64,000 bases of DNA. Source: Anodontia alba. Taxonomy: Eukaryota; Mollusca; Bivalvia; Lucinida; Lucinidae. Location of the stretch: the NCBI GenBank assembly GCA_964016985.1, contig OZ024825.1, positions 39,493,557 to 39,557,556 on the forward strand, given 5' to 3'. Shown piece by piece: positions 51,700 through 63,895 of the stretch (position 1 is its first letter; each line of letters begins with the position of its first letter). A model generated the notes under the pieces. The model had not been told where the DNA came from, ran no database searches, and was given only the letters and a program-made list of their open reading frames with translations. The translations under genes and the position numbers were made by a program.

Positions 51700-52877
51700 T
51701 GTTTTCTCTCTCTCTTTCAGTTAATGTTAAGGAGACCTGCTACATCTGGTAGGTTTTTGTGCCATTTTTACAAGGGAGACAACTTTTTATGACTTATTGT
51801 TTGCTTTCCTGCCCACCAGGCTCCTTCTGAAAAGGAGTCTACCCTAAAATCAAGGAAATTTGCTCTGAAGTGGAGCAAAGTCTCATCATCATAGTGTAGG
51901 TTATATTTTATTTCGTTTGAGATCATTGAGCCCATCTTGGTTAATTTGAAAATCGAATACCGCTAAAGCCGGCGCTAGTGGGGAGGGGAGGAGCGTATGC
52001 AGCCTCGCAAACTAGTGTTGCATATGAAGAGACTCAATCAAACCGAGTCTCCGATTTTCGTGATTTTGTGTGTTCTTTGTTTCCAAAGGCCGTCTTTTTT
52101 GACTTGTATTTTCCTTTTAGAATAGACCTTTATGTTTTCAGAGGAAGACAAAAGCTATGTTGGCAGAATTTCATCCCTGAATGTGTATCTATTTCCCTTA
52201 ATGCAGCTGTTGTTAAAAATACCAATAGAACACAATAAATGTGTGCCGCATTGTGAGAGAATGTACCTTAGTAAACCAGTAAGCATTTAGTAATATTGTC
52301 GGCCCGATAACGGTCGAGTATAGATGTAAGTAGAATATTACCTGGGATAAATGTGCCTAGCGAAGACTCACACCAGACTGCGAATCGACAGAGTCTGATC
52401 AATCTTCACTGTGCTCTCTGTAGATAGCCAAATATCCTAGCCTTCTGGCGGACAGCAGCAAAGACTGGTCAAATGCGCAGACTGATCTTAGTCTTCGTTG
52501 TATTCGTATTTCGTAAGATATTTTTCCCGCGCTGTGGCTACATTGTTTAGAACTAAAATGAATGCACACTGGTCTGTAGAAACGCACATGCCCGCTGATT
52601 CGTATTTTGACATCCTCGGTAACCCATGTGTGACCCATTACGTAACACTTCATTCATCATGACGAATGAAGTGTATCGATAACGTAATGGGTCACACCTG
52701 GGTTACCGAGGATGTATTTTGAACGCGAGAAGGAAAATGGCTGTAATGGATAAAATTTGTATTTTTCTTTTACAGCTGTACAATGAGTTTTGAAGGCATT
52801 CCAAGGCAGTTTCTCCGTTGCATTTGCGTCGACGGTTTCATATGTGGCGTTTGTTTTGTCATTACATTGAATATAGA
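51700..52877. other. No gene recognised; hairpins
   Basis: It holds a diverged family H remnant (52,280-52,345), GACTCACACCAGACTGCG-type hairpin pieces (52,362-52,505), and a palindrome TGACCCATTACGTAACACTTC with complement (52,610-52,700). Confidence 0.5.
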
Positions 52878-52989
52878 CAACCTCTTTATACCGACACTCG
52901 ATACAACGACAAAATTCGTTATAATGACAATATGACTCACGAAACCTTCGCTTAAGAGGTAACAATTAGTCACAAATTTTGCAAAAATA

Positions 52990-53098
52990 TTGTATTAAAT
53001 ACTTTAAAGAAACATATGTTTTGGATATGTTAGAATCGCCTCATTGAGGTGATTCTAACAAATATCAAAAACATATGTTCTATGAGGAAATAAGAAAA
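52990..53098. repeat. Foldback MITE, family A-like variant
   Basis: ACATATGTTTTGGATATGTT AGAATCGCCTC and complement. It is possibly nested in a pogo-like element with TATAACGACA-type ends (about 52,878-53,219). Confidence 0.65.
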
Positions 53099-53366
53099 CA
53101 ACACAATGCCTTTCTTATATATCAATCTGCTCATTAAGTATTCTGTACAACAGCAAATTCATTTTAATGGCAACGTCTTTGTAAACAAATGCTGTCGTTG
53201 TGATGAGGGTTCACTGTATATGTTTTTCATCTTCCCTTTTTCGGCCGCCTCGGGAAGGCTGTGCTTCGTGATTGTGGCATTTCCTTGGTATTGTCACTTA
53301 TACTTTCGGCCTCACGAAAACCTATGTACCTTCCCCTTGCCATCTGAGGAAATGGACTGCAAAGAC

Positions 53367-53473
53367 CCCAATTGGCATTCTTTATAAATCTATAGCGGGC
53401 CGATATCGGCCCGTCAGCTACCCTGACGGGCCGATAACGGCCCGCTATAGATTTATGTAGAATGCTTGTTGGG
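53367..53473. repeat. Hairpin MITE, family H
   Basis: GCATTCTTTATAAATCTATA, GCGGGCCGATATCGGCCCG with full complement to GAATGCTTGTTGGG. Confidence 0.88.
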
Positions 53474-53692
53474 ACAGTTTCGATTTGCATTTGATTTCTC
53501 TTGAAGTTCACAAGTTTTCGGTTTTTATTTAGAATAAATAACATTGTGCAATTGTAATGGCCGGTATTTGTCAGTGAGTAGTGTCAGGTCGAAATGCATG
53601 CAAGCTGCTAGTGTTAGACAACCTGTAAAGAATTGTTTTCTTGACTTTTCAGTAAAACGTACATAGCTTCGTATTGCTAAACTTAACCATTC

Positions 53693-53966
53693 ATTACGAA
53701 AATAAGCCTATTCAAATATATAGAAAATTTTACCTCCCAAAAACTGAAAATTTTCAGATAAAAAACTTTAATATTTTTCGTATTTCTGCTCAAAACATAG
53801 ATTGTGGGTACTTGTTAGAACCGCCTCGATGAGGCGGTTATAACGAGTACCCACAATATTTGTTTTTGAGCAGAAATAAGAAAAATAATGTATACCCCTG
53901 TAAACCCCAGTTTGACTATATAAACGTGATGTTTAAGGGGGTCAAAGTAATATAGGTATGATTTCT
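53693..53966 (-). repeat. Foldback MITE, family B
   Basis: ACGAAAATAAGCCTATTCAA to GTCAAAGTAATATAGG with centre GTACTTGTTAGAACCGCCTC. Confidence 0.82.
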
Positions 53967-54723
53967 TGATGTCGGTCCTGAATTTCCAAAATGGACTCTT
54001 TATCATCTTTGAATTTGAACACATCCATTATTGCAAATAAGGAAATCAGCCAAAAATATAAAACAGAATGGCAAACAGTGTAGATCCTGATGACGAGCCG
54101 TCTCCTCTGGATCGACGCTGTTTGCATAAGTTTGTTTTGGTCTTCAGGGATGAAATGGTTAATTAACCATTGTAAAACAATTACGAAGCCAATTCTTTTG
54201 CAAAGAAACCTTTCTGACATCTTCTAAATAGGTATACTAAAAGTTATAAAGAAATTCATCACAAATTTTGTTCGAAAACGCAGCTCATGGATCCTGTCAT
54301 CACTTCACATCCGTAGAAATGTACCCGGTTCAGCTTGTATCTTATGATTAAAAAGTCTAAAATGGCAAAATAATTTGATCAGATCATCGGGTATTTAGTG
54401 CTTAAGTAATTTTCCAGGTTAACCCTTAAAGTGACAATCATAATTGCAGCAGACATTCATTTGTTATTACTAAAACCCCTTTAAGTCTTGTGCTAGTATT
54501 AAAGTGACTCCTCCGACTGATATTACCAGGCCTAGTACTGGCATTAGGATTGAGCCTGTTGTCAGCCATAGGACTTACATTAATATTTGAACTTATTATA
54601 TATTTCCATTATTATTTTTTTTTTCATTGCCTTTTATGTGTTTTATATATTTGATTATCTTTTCTTTTTAATTCTGTATTTAAAATTCACATTTACAAAC
54701 TGAGATCCATATTGTTTAACATA

Positions 54724-55081
54724 CAGTCGAACCTCAATAGCTCGAACACCGATGGCTCGTTCACCATGGATGATTCGAACTCGTTTTTGAGTCCCTACAA
54801 AATTTTTCCGATAGCTCAAGAAGACAAATATTTAAGGAGAAATTCCTATTTTATCATGAAATTGTATATTGTATGCACTCATTAGAATCGCCTCATCGAG
54901 GCGATTCTAATGAGTACATACAACATACAATTATTATGTAGAAAATTGAAAAAAGTTTACTAAATCATCGCCATTTACTTCCTGACCAGGCGCCATGGTT
55001 AACCCTCAATGGCTCGAACTGCCCATGTCTCGAACAAATTTCAATGGTCCCAAAGATGTTCGAGCCATTGAAGTTTGATTG
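54724..55081. mobile_element. Pogo/Tigger-like MITE with nested foldback
   Basis: 24-bp TIRs: left CAGTCGAACCTCAATAGC TC, right complement CAATCAAACTTCAATGGC TC. TA flanks both sides (54,722-54,723 and 55,082-55,083). A palindrome of family A type (GTATGCACTCATTAGAATCG, 54,841-54,952) fills its middle. Confidence 0.78.
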
Positions 55082-55229
55082 TATTTCCGTCACTATTTGT
55101 ACAACTGTGATTGTTAAGGTGAAGAACTAAATAAGTAATCATACTTTCGTTCTGACCCTATTTCTTATGTGCTATAATGTATGTTGTCATGGAGTTTTGG
55201 AAATAAAATATGTTTAAACCAGCTGCAGC

Positions 55230-55450
55230 AGACAGATACCTAGGACATGCTACAGTCATGAAACACAGCCTTCCCGGGACAGATGAGCAACAAACGTACG
55301 TGTATGAAACCACCGATGAAAAACAATGAACTGCAACAGAAGAACCGCCTTGGAACGTTCAGTAGAAAAAAAAAAGGAAAAAAAATTCCAGAGGCTTACA
55401 CCAGTTTCCCTCACGCGAAACATCATCCTTATCCACCAAACGTACAACGT
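55230..55450. repeat. Dispersed repeat (GAACTGCAACAGAAGAACCGCC)
   Basis: TAGGACATGCTACAGTCATG, AACACAGCCTTCCCGGGAC and GAACTGCAACAGAAGAACCG in order; the same order occurs at 46,395-46,715 and in pieces near 25,250, 30,770 and 53,260. Confidence 0.6.
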
Positions 55451-55654
55451 CTCAGAAACGTTGTTACAACGTCGCTAGCATCACAACAAGAAAACAGAAA
55501 ACAAAATTGGCAGCCGCTTAGCGGGTGAGCACAATTCTAGCATTACAACAAGCAATATCTGTAAAAAAAAACAGATACACGACGTAGGAACGAAAGTATA
55601 TTTACATACTTATAACAATGAAAAAAGGGAACGGGACAAATTTATAAAAAAAAG

Positions 55655-55730
55655 TCCTGGGTTTCGAACCCGCAACCTTACGCGTGGTAGGCGAACCCAC
55701 TCCTGGCTGAGCTATGGTGCCGTCCGAAAA
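55655..55730 (-). ncRNA. tRNA-like sequence (pseudogene or SINE head)
   Basis: On the minus strand: GGCACCATAGCTCAGCCAGG (A box), TTCGCCTACCACGCGTA (anticodon-arm-like), GGTTGCGGGTTCGAAACCC (perfect B box and T arm), then a T run. The acceptor-stem halves do not pair, so it is not a working tRNA as it stands. Confidence 0.5.
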
Positions 55731-56235
55731 CTAATTATATATTGCTAAGCAGCTACAATTTTCTACAGCTAAAAATAAACATAACTCAATAATATGCGTA
55801 TGGAAGGACAAAGAGTACAGTATCGTTCGAAAAGAATTATAAGTATCCTGTTTTTATTTTTTAGTATTTTCCTGTTTAGGTTTGTCCTAACCTCACAGTT
55901 TTACCGTGATCCTGAAAACACTTTTCAAAGCATAATGTACAATGACTAAGATGGCGTGGCCTTTTACGGTAATAACAGAAAAGGTCGTTGTGCAGATTCT
56001 TTTTGATTTTATGGCATATTCGTGATTTCATATAGCTGCTCAAGACGATAAGCTTAAACGACCACGTCGAACAAAGAATATCCGCCCAGGAACGGACAGC
56101 AAGCAGTATAAACTGGTCATTGCAGGGCTTAAGTCAGCTTTACTAGCGTGGAATCTCATCCTTAATTCTGACGCAGGTCCAAATTACAAACATTCGCTCA
56201 GCATTGGGGTCCTAGACACCTCTTCAGTAAAACCA

Positions 56236-56535
56236 TCACGAAAACATGCCTATATAATTTTGACCCATTAAACCCCACTGTTATATAATAAAACTTGGGT
56301 GTACATTATTTTTCTTATTTATGCTCAAAACATATATTGTTGGTACTCGTTAGAACCGCCTCGTTCAAAACATAGATTGTGGTACTCGTTAGAACCGCAT
56401 CGACGAGGCGGTTCTAACGAGTATCCACAATCTATGTTTTGAGCAGAATCATGAAAAATAACAGATTTTTATCTGAAAATGTTCAATTTTTTGGTGGCAA
56501 AATTTTAAGTATATTTGAATAGGCATGTTTACGTA
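56236..56535 (+). repeat. Foldback MITE, family B, with duplicated centre
   Basis: ATCACGAAAACATGCCTATA to ATAGGCATGTTTACGTAAT. The motif TCAAAACATA...GTACTCGTTAGAACCGC occurs twice in a row (56,323-56,362 and 56,364-56,399), a local duplication of the left arm. Confidence 0.85.
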
Positions 56536-56762
56536 ATGATCACAATGAAACAAGCTTGCAATGGATGCTCATTAAGGAACAGACCTCTAATTACCATCCA
56601 GGACTATATTACATTTATTGTAGAGTGGACACTTGTTTACTAAGGCTACAGGTTTTTATTTTTAGATATACGGGAAAGTTTTAATCCCTCCGGCAAAAAA
56701 TTTACATTTTGAATAATATTTTTATAATCCTTTCTATTTGAGGCTAAAATATTGCATTTTTA

Positions 56763-56804
<42 letters not shown>

Positions 56805-56994
56805 AAAACCATTTTATTTGATCGACCCAAGTTATTGTTTTCATATTTTTGTTCCTCCCTCCCGATAGCAACTTTTTTTTTCAGAAATATCCCGTAAACC
56901 TACAGATAAAAAAAACCCCTCTAGCCTATGGTCCACTCGTTGAGAATTTTACCAGCTGGGCCAATATTTGCCCAGTTCATTATTATGCTTTTAG

Positions 56995-59485
56995 TTCACC
57001 TGAGCACGAAGTGCTCAAGGTGAGCTGTTGTGATCACCCTGTGTCCGCCGTACATGTGTCTTTCGTCGTCAACATTAATGTTGTTCACCCTCTAGAAGCT
57101 AAAGTTTTGCTACAATCTTCATGAAACTTTACCAGAATGTTTTGCATGATAATATCTCGGTCAGGTTCGAATATGGGCCATGTCAGGTAAAAAACTAGGT
57201 CACTAGGTCAGATATGTTCAAAACCTTGTTCACTCTCTAGAGGCCACAGTTTTGCTTCAACCTTAATAAATTTTTCACCAGAATGTTTCTCTTAGTGATG
57301 TCTCGATCAAATCCGAATATGGGTCATGTTCGGTCAAAAAATAGGTCACTAGGTCAAATTTCTTTAAAAAAAAAACTTGTTCACCCTCTACAGGTCACAG
57401 TTTTGCTTTAATCTGCATGGCACTTTACCAGAAAGTTTTTTTTTTTTGATGATATCTTGGTCAAGTTTGAATATGGGTCATGTTGGATTAAAAAGTAAGT
57501 CACAAGGTCAGATTTGTTTAAAACCTTGTTCACCCTCTAGAGACCTAAGTTTTGCTTGAATCTTTATAATTTTTTACCAGAATGTTTGTCCTGATTATAT
57601 CTTGGTCAAGTTTGAATTTGGGGCAAGTTGAATCAAAAACTAGGTCACTAGATCGAATTTCTTTGAAACCTTGTTCACCTTCTTGAAGCCACAGTTTTTC
57701 TTCAATTTTCATGGAACTTTACCAGAATGTTTGACTTGATGATATATCGGTCAAGTTCGAATACGGGTCATGTTGGATCAAAACTAGGTAACTGTGTCAA
57801 ATTTCTTTTGAACATTATTCACCTTCTAGAGGCCAAAGTTCTGCTTTAATCACCAAAGAACTTTACCAAACTGTTTGTCTTGATGATATCTTGGTCAAGT
57901 TGGAATGTGGGTCATGTTGGGTCAAAAACTAGGTTGCTAGGTCACATTTCTATAAAACCTTGTCCACCCTCTAGAGGCCAGTTTTGCTTCAGTCTTCATG
58001 AAACTTTGCCAGAAAGTTTATTAATGATATATTGGTCAAGTTTAAATATGGATCATGCCGTGTCAAAAACTAGGTCACGAGGTCAGATTTCTTTAAAACC
58101 TTTTTCACCCTCTGGAGGCCACATTTTTTCTTCAATCTTCATGAAACTTTACCAGAATGTTTGCCTGTATGATAACTTATTTATATAATCATCATGAATC
58201 TTGCTCAAAATGTTTACTATGATGATTTCTAGGTCAAGTTTAAAATTGGGTCACTTGGGGTCAAAAACTAGGTCACCAGGCCAAATTAAAGAAAAAAAAA
58301 CTTGTTAACATTCTAGAGGTCTCATTTTTGAAGTAATTGTCATGAACCTTGCTCAAGATGTTTGTCTTGATGATTTCTAGGTCGACTTCGAAACTTAGTC
58401 TTTTGGGATTAAAAACTAGGTCACAAGGTTCAATCAAAGTAAAACATTAACACTCAAGAGGTCACATTTTTGAAGTGATCATCATGAATCTTGCTCAAAA
58501 TATTTGTCTTGATGATTTGTAGGTCAGGTTCAAGCTGGATCACTTGGGGTAAAAAACTGGTCACCAGGCCAAATCAAAGGAAAATCTTGTTAACACTCTA
58601 TAGTTCACATGTTGAAGTGTTTTTATTGAACTTGTTGACACTCTAAAGGTCACATTTTTAAGTAATCGTCACGAATTTTGCTCAAAATCTTTGCCTTGAT
58701 TATTTCTAGGTCAGTTTTGAAAGTGGGTCACTTGGGGTCAAAAGCTAGGCCACTGGGCCCAATCAAAGGAAAACCTTGTTAACGCCATAGAGGCTACATT
58801 TTTTGAGTGATCATCATGAATTTTGCTCAAAATGTTTGTCTTGATGATTTTTAGGTCAGGTTCAAAACTTGGTCACTTGGTGACAAAAAAACTAGGTTAC
58901 CAGGCCAAACTAAAGGAATATCTGTTAACACTCTATACGTCACATGTTTGAAGTGTTTATCATGAATCTTGCTCAAAATGTTTGTATTGATGATTTCTGA
59001 GTCAAGTTTGGAACTGGGTCACTTATTACCTATATTTCACTGTCCATTGACTTTCATACGTTTTTTCCGTTTTTAAGTCAGTTTCTCAGTAACTATTGGT
59101 CCTACAGCAGTGATACTTGCACTTGCATACATTTTAACATGGCCTCTTGAATGCAGTCATTCAAATCTGACCTTGACCTATATTTAACGGTCCACCGACT
59201 TTATGAAAGTTTTGCATTTAAGTCAATTTCTCAGTAACTATTGGTCCAAAAGGCAGTGATACTTAGCACATGCATACATCTTAGCATGGCCTCTTGAATG
59301 CCTCCATTCATATTTGACCTTGACCTATATTTCATAGTCCATTAGGCATACTACATTGTCTTACTTGTTAATATAACCGCCATGAATCTTGGTCAGAATG
59401 TTTCCCTTGATCATTTCAAGGTCAGGTTCTGTAAGTGCTATGATATTCAGGTGAGCGATACAGGGCCATCATAGTCCTCGTTTAG
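56995..59485 (-). repeat. Satellite-core element E5, inverted, about 150-bp repeat
   Basis: Read on the minus strand it starts ACGAGGACTATGATGG...GCTCACCTGA and ends with hairpin GCTCACCTTGAGCAC/GTGCTCAGGTGAAC then CTAA, the same ends as E2. The core has tandem units with ACCAGAATGTTTG, TTGGTCAAGTTTGAATATGG and AAAACTAGGTCAC; the unit is unrelated to that of E2. Three small frames here are repeat shadows. Confidence 0.78.
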
Positions 59486-60107
59486 AACTCTTACGTAAAT
59501 TTCATCGGACCAGAAGCTTAGACGTTTTGTTACCCCCTCGGAGGCAGCAATAATTTCTTTTAAACATGCGGCTAACTACTTGAAATATGTTAAGGTTCTA
59601 TACAGTATATTATGTTACATACGTGATATTGTCTTCCAAGAAGGTAACATGGTTAACACTGTAATTGGTTTTAACGATTTTTTCTTGAAGGCTGTAAGCA
59701 AAATATATTGATATAAAAGCATAACTGATTTTCTTCATTATACTGTAAGAAGGCAAGGGCAGTAATAAACGCTTGAGTAACTTTTTACGTTTTATGTTGT
59801 ATTTAGGCAAAGCTTTTGTATACATCGAGAACTACAATATCTACGTGTCTTTCCTTATCTCATTGCTTCGTATCAGTACATTTAAATTTAAATCATCAAA
59901 ATTTAGGCGATAAACACCATTGAGCGAAAAAAAAATGCTCAAATTGAACATAGTTTGTTACCATGCGTTACGTACGTTACATTATCATAATGCTAAAGCT
60001 GTTATTCAAAAACAGAAAAAAAAACAACTACAAATAACATTCATTTCATGCTTACAATTAATACACAAAAGGTTCATTTTACACTCTAGATGAGTACACA
60101 CCGTGTC
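59486..60107. other. Non-coding, nothing recognised
   Basis: AT-rich sequence between element E5 and the SINE; no supported feature. Confidence 0.5.
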
Positions 60108-60118
60108 AAATTTAGATG

Positions 60119-60426
60119 AGCTGGCCTTGGTGGCTCAGTTGAATGTGCCGTCCGACTGGAGACCAGGAGGTCGCGGGTTCAACCCCCGCCGAGGTCGGCA
60201 ACATTCTTTCGTGGAGATTGATCATGAAATATTTTCTACGGTCATTCTCTCCCTTCCGCTGATTCAAGAAGGGCAGTTGTCAGTTTCTGGCGAAAGGATG
60301 TACCCAATACTGGTTAACCGCTTAGAGGACTAAGCCTGCCCAGTAAACGTGTGGTTAGGTAAACTGACCGCGCTCGACATGACCCCATTGGGTTGAATGG
60401 GCCGTAAAACCTCAACACAAACAAAC
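60119..60426 (+). mobile_element. tRNA-derived SINE, full-length, 11-bp TSD
   Basis: Head: A box TGGTGGCTCAGTTGAATG (60,130-60,147), B box GGGTTCAACCC (60,175-60,185). Body with GATTCAAGAAGGGCAGTTG, tail AACACAAACAAAC. Target duplication AAATTTAGATG (60,108-60,118 and 60,427-60,437). The 76-codon open frame over it is a shadow seen in every copy. Confidence 0.95.
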
Positions 60427-60437
60427 AAATTTAGATG

Positions 60438-61249
60438 TTAAAACGATTTTTATGTACAATATATTATATGGGGTTATTATGTTGAACAGGCAATAACTCG
60501 CAAAGTATGTAAGATAGAAACATAATGTTTACAGTTTTGTAAAGATAAATTGATATTTCAAACAATTCACACAAGAGGACCATATTGTCCAAGCGCTAGT
60601 TTTAAGGCGGAACTATTTTATATGAACTATTCGACTTAGGGTTAAATGAAAAATGTAACGTACGTTACACAGGGTAAGACTGAGATCATTTTCAATGGTT
60701 CATATTTGCAGTTCTGTCTTAGCTTAATTTGACGATTAAGTTCATTTGTAAATTTAATCATAGGTTCTACATTTTTTAGGTTTTATGATTTGCTTGAATT
60801 ATCTATATTTTTGATGGGTAATGTATGTAACAGCCTGTTTCAGAGTAACGGTGCTATTGCAAAAGGGCTAACATGTTGCAAAAGTTTACCAGACATCAGG
60901 CTATAAGAAAAGCATGGCCTACATGGGGTAGGTAAACGATACCTAGCCAGTGGACTGCTATAGCCGACTCAAATCACGATGAAATCAGAATCTTCACCGG
61001 TCCGTGCATTCTTTGATTTAATTGTATCAAAATAAAATACAATTTAATTGAATTCACTTTGTTTTAATATTTCGGCCCTTGGCCTTCATCTCATCAGAGA
61101 ATTGAAATACACTATATAAGACTACATTATTGAAGTCGCCAAAAGTATTCTCACGGAAATAAACAAACTGAACCAGACGTAACGTTAAACTACAAAGTTA
61201 TCAAAGTTACAAAGTCAGTCGCACCCCACGAAAAGGACATTCAGTCTTC
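60438..61249. other. Non-coding, nothing firmly recognised
   Basis: AT-rich. The phrase ATTTCGGCCCTTGGCC TTCATC (61,069-61,090) resembles 3' regions of some retroelements, but no coding part accompanies it. Confidence 0.4.
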
Positions 61250-61289
61250 TAATGTGTAAGCTAGCAGCAAAGGCCACGACGAGACCGTG

Positions 61290-62290
61290 CGAACGCACAG
61301 ACATGCCCGAACCCCGCCGACCGCAACAACAAAGAACCCGGCGAGACCGTGGGGGAGGCGCAGGCCCGCCCGAAGCCCACGAAACGGTTAAGCAAAGACA
61401 CGGGCTAGACCGCGTGCCCCCGCCGGGACCCCCGCCACTGCGACCGGGCGGGTGGGCGCAGCCCCACCCTAAGCCCACCAAACGCAATAGCAAACGTCCG
61501 GGCGAAACCACGCGGCCCCGCCTAGACGTCCGCCACCGCAACTAGCAGCGCACCAGCACAGCCCAGACCGAAGTCCACCAAACGCAGTAGCAAAGATCCG
61601 GACGAGACCGCGCACCCGCGCGGCCCCGCCTAGACATCCGCCACCGCCCCTGGCAGCGCACCAGCACAGCCCCGACCGAAGACCACCAAACGCAATAGCA
61701 AAGATCCGGACGAGACCGCGCGCCCGCGCGGCCCCGCCTAGACATCTGCCACCGCCCCTGGCAGCGCACCAGCACAGCCCCGACCGAAGACCACCAAACG
61801 CAATAGCAAAGATCCGGACGAGACCGTGCACCCGCGCGGCCCCACCCAGACATCCGCCACCGCCCCTGGCAGCACACCAGCACAGCCCCGACCGAAGTCC
61901 ACCAAACGCAATGGCAAAGATCTGGACGAGACCGCGGCCCGCCTGGACATCCGCCACCGCCACTAGCAGCGCATCATGCACAGCCCAGACCGAAGTCCAC
62001 CAAACGCAATAGCAAAGATCCGGACGAGACCGCGGCCCCGCCTAGACATCCGCCACCGCCACAAGCAGCGCTCCCGCACAGCCCTGACCGGTCCACCAAA
62101 TGCAGTAGCAAAGATCCGGACGAGACCGCGCACCTGCATCAAACGAGGCCCGGGCGGCCTCGCGCATCCGCAAAGTCCCGACCAAAGCCCACCAAACGCA
62201 ATAGCAAAATTCCGGGCAAGACCTTGCGCAAGCACGGCCCCGCCCTGACATCCGCCATCCATGCTTCTTACCCGAAGCCCCGCCATAGCT
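61290..62290. repeat. GC-rich tandem repeat, 108-bp unit
   Basis: CACCAGCACAGCCC recurs at 61,551, 61,659, 61,767 and 61,875, exactly 108 bp apart; further units to the right are 94-98 bp and diverged, and degenerate units extend left to about 61,290. Each unit has CCACCAAACGCAATAGCAAAG and GATCCGGACGAGACCGCG. Because 108 is divisible by three, long frames arise on the minus strand (61,469-61,981) with a 36-residue period; they have no supported start or splice sites. The CpG-rich composition contrasts sharply with the AT-rich flanks. Confidence 0.9.
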
Positions 62291-62765
62291 TTTTAGACAA
62301 ACACAACCCATCCCGCAGAGCTCGACGAAGCGCAATAAGCGGCGATACTGGAATGGCAAAACAACGTCCTTTATACCGTGAGTAAATTTTGACATGCAAA
62401 ATGAAATAGTTTATTCAAAAGGATTATTATTTATAGTAGTTAAACATGTTAATGATGCGTAGCCTGTACAAAAGAAATTTCGCAGGTTCAGATTTTGTCA
62501 AAACATATCTGGGAGTAAGATTCGGTAGTATGACAGTTGCATAAAAGAATCTTCATTTTTATTTATATTTACACAATTTCAAAAATATACAAACATATTG
62601 TAAATGTTAATATTTGTTAAAACGGTTGAAGTTCTCCATTTAAAATAATATATTTCTACTTTAAGAAAATGAAAACCAAATAATACACTATAAATTTCTA
62701 TTTGTAATTTATTGATAATTTGCCAAGCGATTAAGGCTAAACCCTTTGCCAAAATTAGCGACAAT

Positions 62766-62796
<31 letters not shown>

Positions 62797-63149
62797 GTTT
62801 GCAAAACAATCTACAAATATCTTCCTTCGAAAATTTACAAAAGATTTTATGACTTTAATAATTAAAATGCAAAATATTCAGGATCATTGAAAAGCACTGA
62901 GAGAGCTGATAGGGTGGCCTGAACTCTTGAACTGACTGGGATTTACGTTGAAATAAAAAAAAAAAAGCAATACTTAAACAGTACTCAATAATGGCAACCC
63001 GTTTGGGGTTTTACCAGTTTAATGCAGATATCCGTATTTCAAGTACAGAGATATCTCTTTAAGTAAAGACAGATATCGGTACTTTTATATGCACTGTATA
63101 ATAATAGTTCGTTTGTCATTACTGACAATGACCAATCTTGCGAGAAATG
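62291..63149. other. Non-coding, AT-rich
   Basis: A T run at 62,769-62,796; no gene seen. Confidence 0.5.
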
Positions 63150-63451
63150 CTACTGTTTGTGTGTTCTAAGATGGCTGATTAGACCGATTCTAGCTCTAAA
63201 CTGTCTGTTGCAGATGGAACAACAGAGGTCAGAGCAAGACAGCTCTGTTGGTGATGCCTCAGCTCTGGCTTTCCGCTGTGCACGTTTCTGCTCGGCTTCG
63301 CTGATTCCTTTTGCGTCATATTCACTATAACACCTCTTCTGATGAGGTCTCTCCACTTTGCTCGGTCCTGTGCAGTTTGTTCCCATGACTCTGTTGGTAT
63401 ATTAAGTCTTTGAGGGAGGCTTTGAGGGTGTCTTTGTATCGCTTCTTCTTT
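63150..63451 (-). pseudogene. LINE polyprotein C-terminal tail, frameshifted
   Basis: The minus strand encodes LPQRLNIPTESWEQTAQDRAKWRDLIRRG in one frame and KRAQRKARA...CSICNRQFRARIGLISHLRTH in another. This is the common end of jockey/RTE-like polyproteins, with a terminal C2H2-like finger (C..C then H...H). The switch near 63,355 is a frameshift. Only this terminal piece is present. Confidence 0.75.
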
Positions 63452-63503
63452 GTGATTTATAATAAAAGGGTAAAACACATCAACTAAATTGCTTTGAACA
63501 TAA

Positions 63504-63506
<3 letters not shown>

Positions 63507-63533
<27 letters not shown>
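63507..63533. repeat. Poly-A tract
   Basis: A run of A of about 27 bp. Confidence 0.9.
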
Positions 63534-63534
<1 letters not shown>

Positions 63535-63609
63535 CAGTACAGTCAAAGTGATATTCTGAAGGTACACGATGAATTGTGATATGAATATATACATTAATTC
63601 TTGTAAAGA

Positions 63610-63795
63610 GTAATCATACACAGGAAACTGAACTATGCGTGAGCCGATGATTGCATCGCCATGCAAATATAATAATAACCTAATAAAAGAATCTTAGTGA
63701 TAACTACGAGAGATAACACAAAATCAAGGGTTAGTATTGCAGTTTTGCAAAATTGTTCATAAATATGCGTGTGCCGATGATTGCATCGCCATGCA
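63610..63795. repeat. Local direct repeat (CCGATGATTGCATCGCCATGCA)
   Basis: GTGAGCCGATGATTGCATCG at 63,639 and GTGTGCCGATGATTGCATCG at 63,770, each followed by CCATGCA; the copies are about 130 bp apart. Confidence 0.75.
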
Positions 63796-63895
63796 TGAAA
63801 CACATAATCTAGAATAACCTGAGAGTAAAGGTTTTGCATCTAAAGTCCATTTATAGTGGAACACATTTGTGAAGTAGATCACATAAGAAGTCAAA

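Noticed and set aside
60103..60333. 76-codon ORF shared by several loci
   Set aside because: It lies entirely within the SINE and recurs in every copy on the coding-orientation strand, crossing the tRNA head.
61058..61110. Possible hammerhead-ribozyme core on the minus strand (CTGATGAGATG...GGCCGAAA)
   Set aside because: CTGATGA and GAAA are present with a small GGCC stem between, but the sequence before stem I lacks a proper NUH cleavage site and stem III does not pair. The core alone is not enough.
61469..61981. 170-codon minus-strand ORF with 36-residue repeats
   Set aside because: It arises from the 108-bp tandem repeat, whose length keeps the frame. No start context, splice site or known domain supports a gene.
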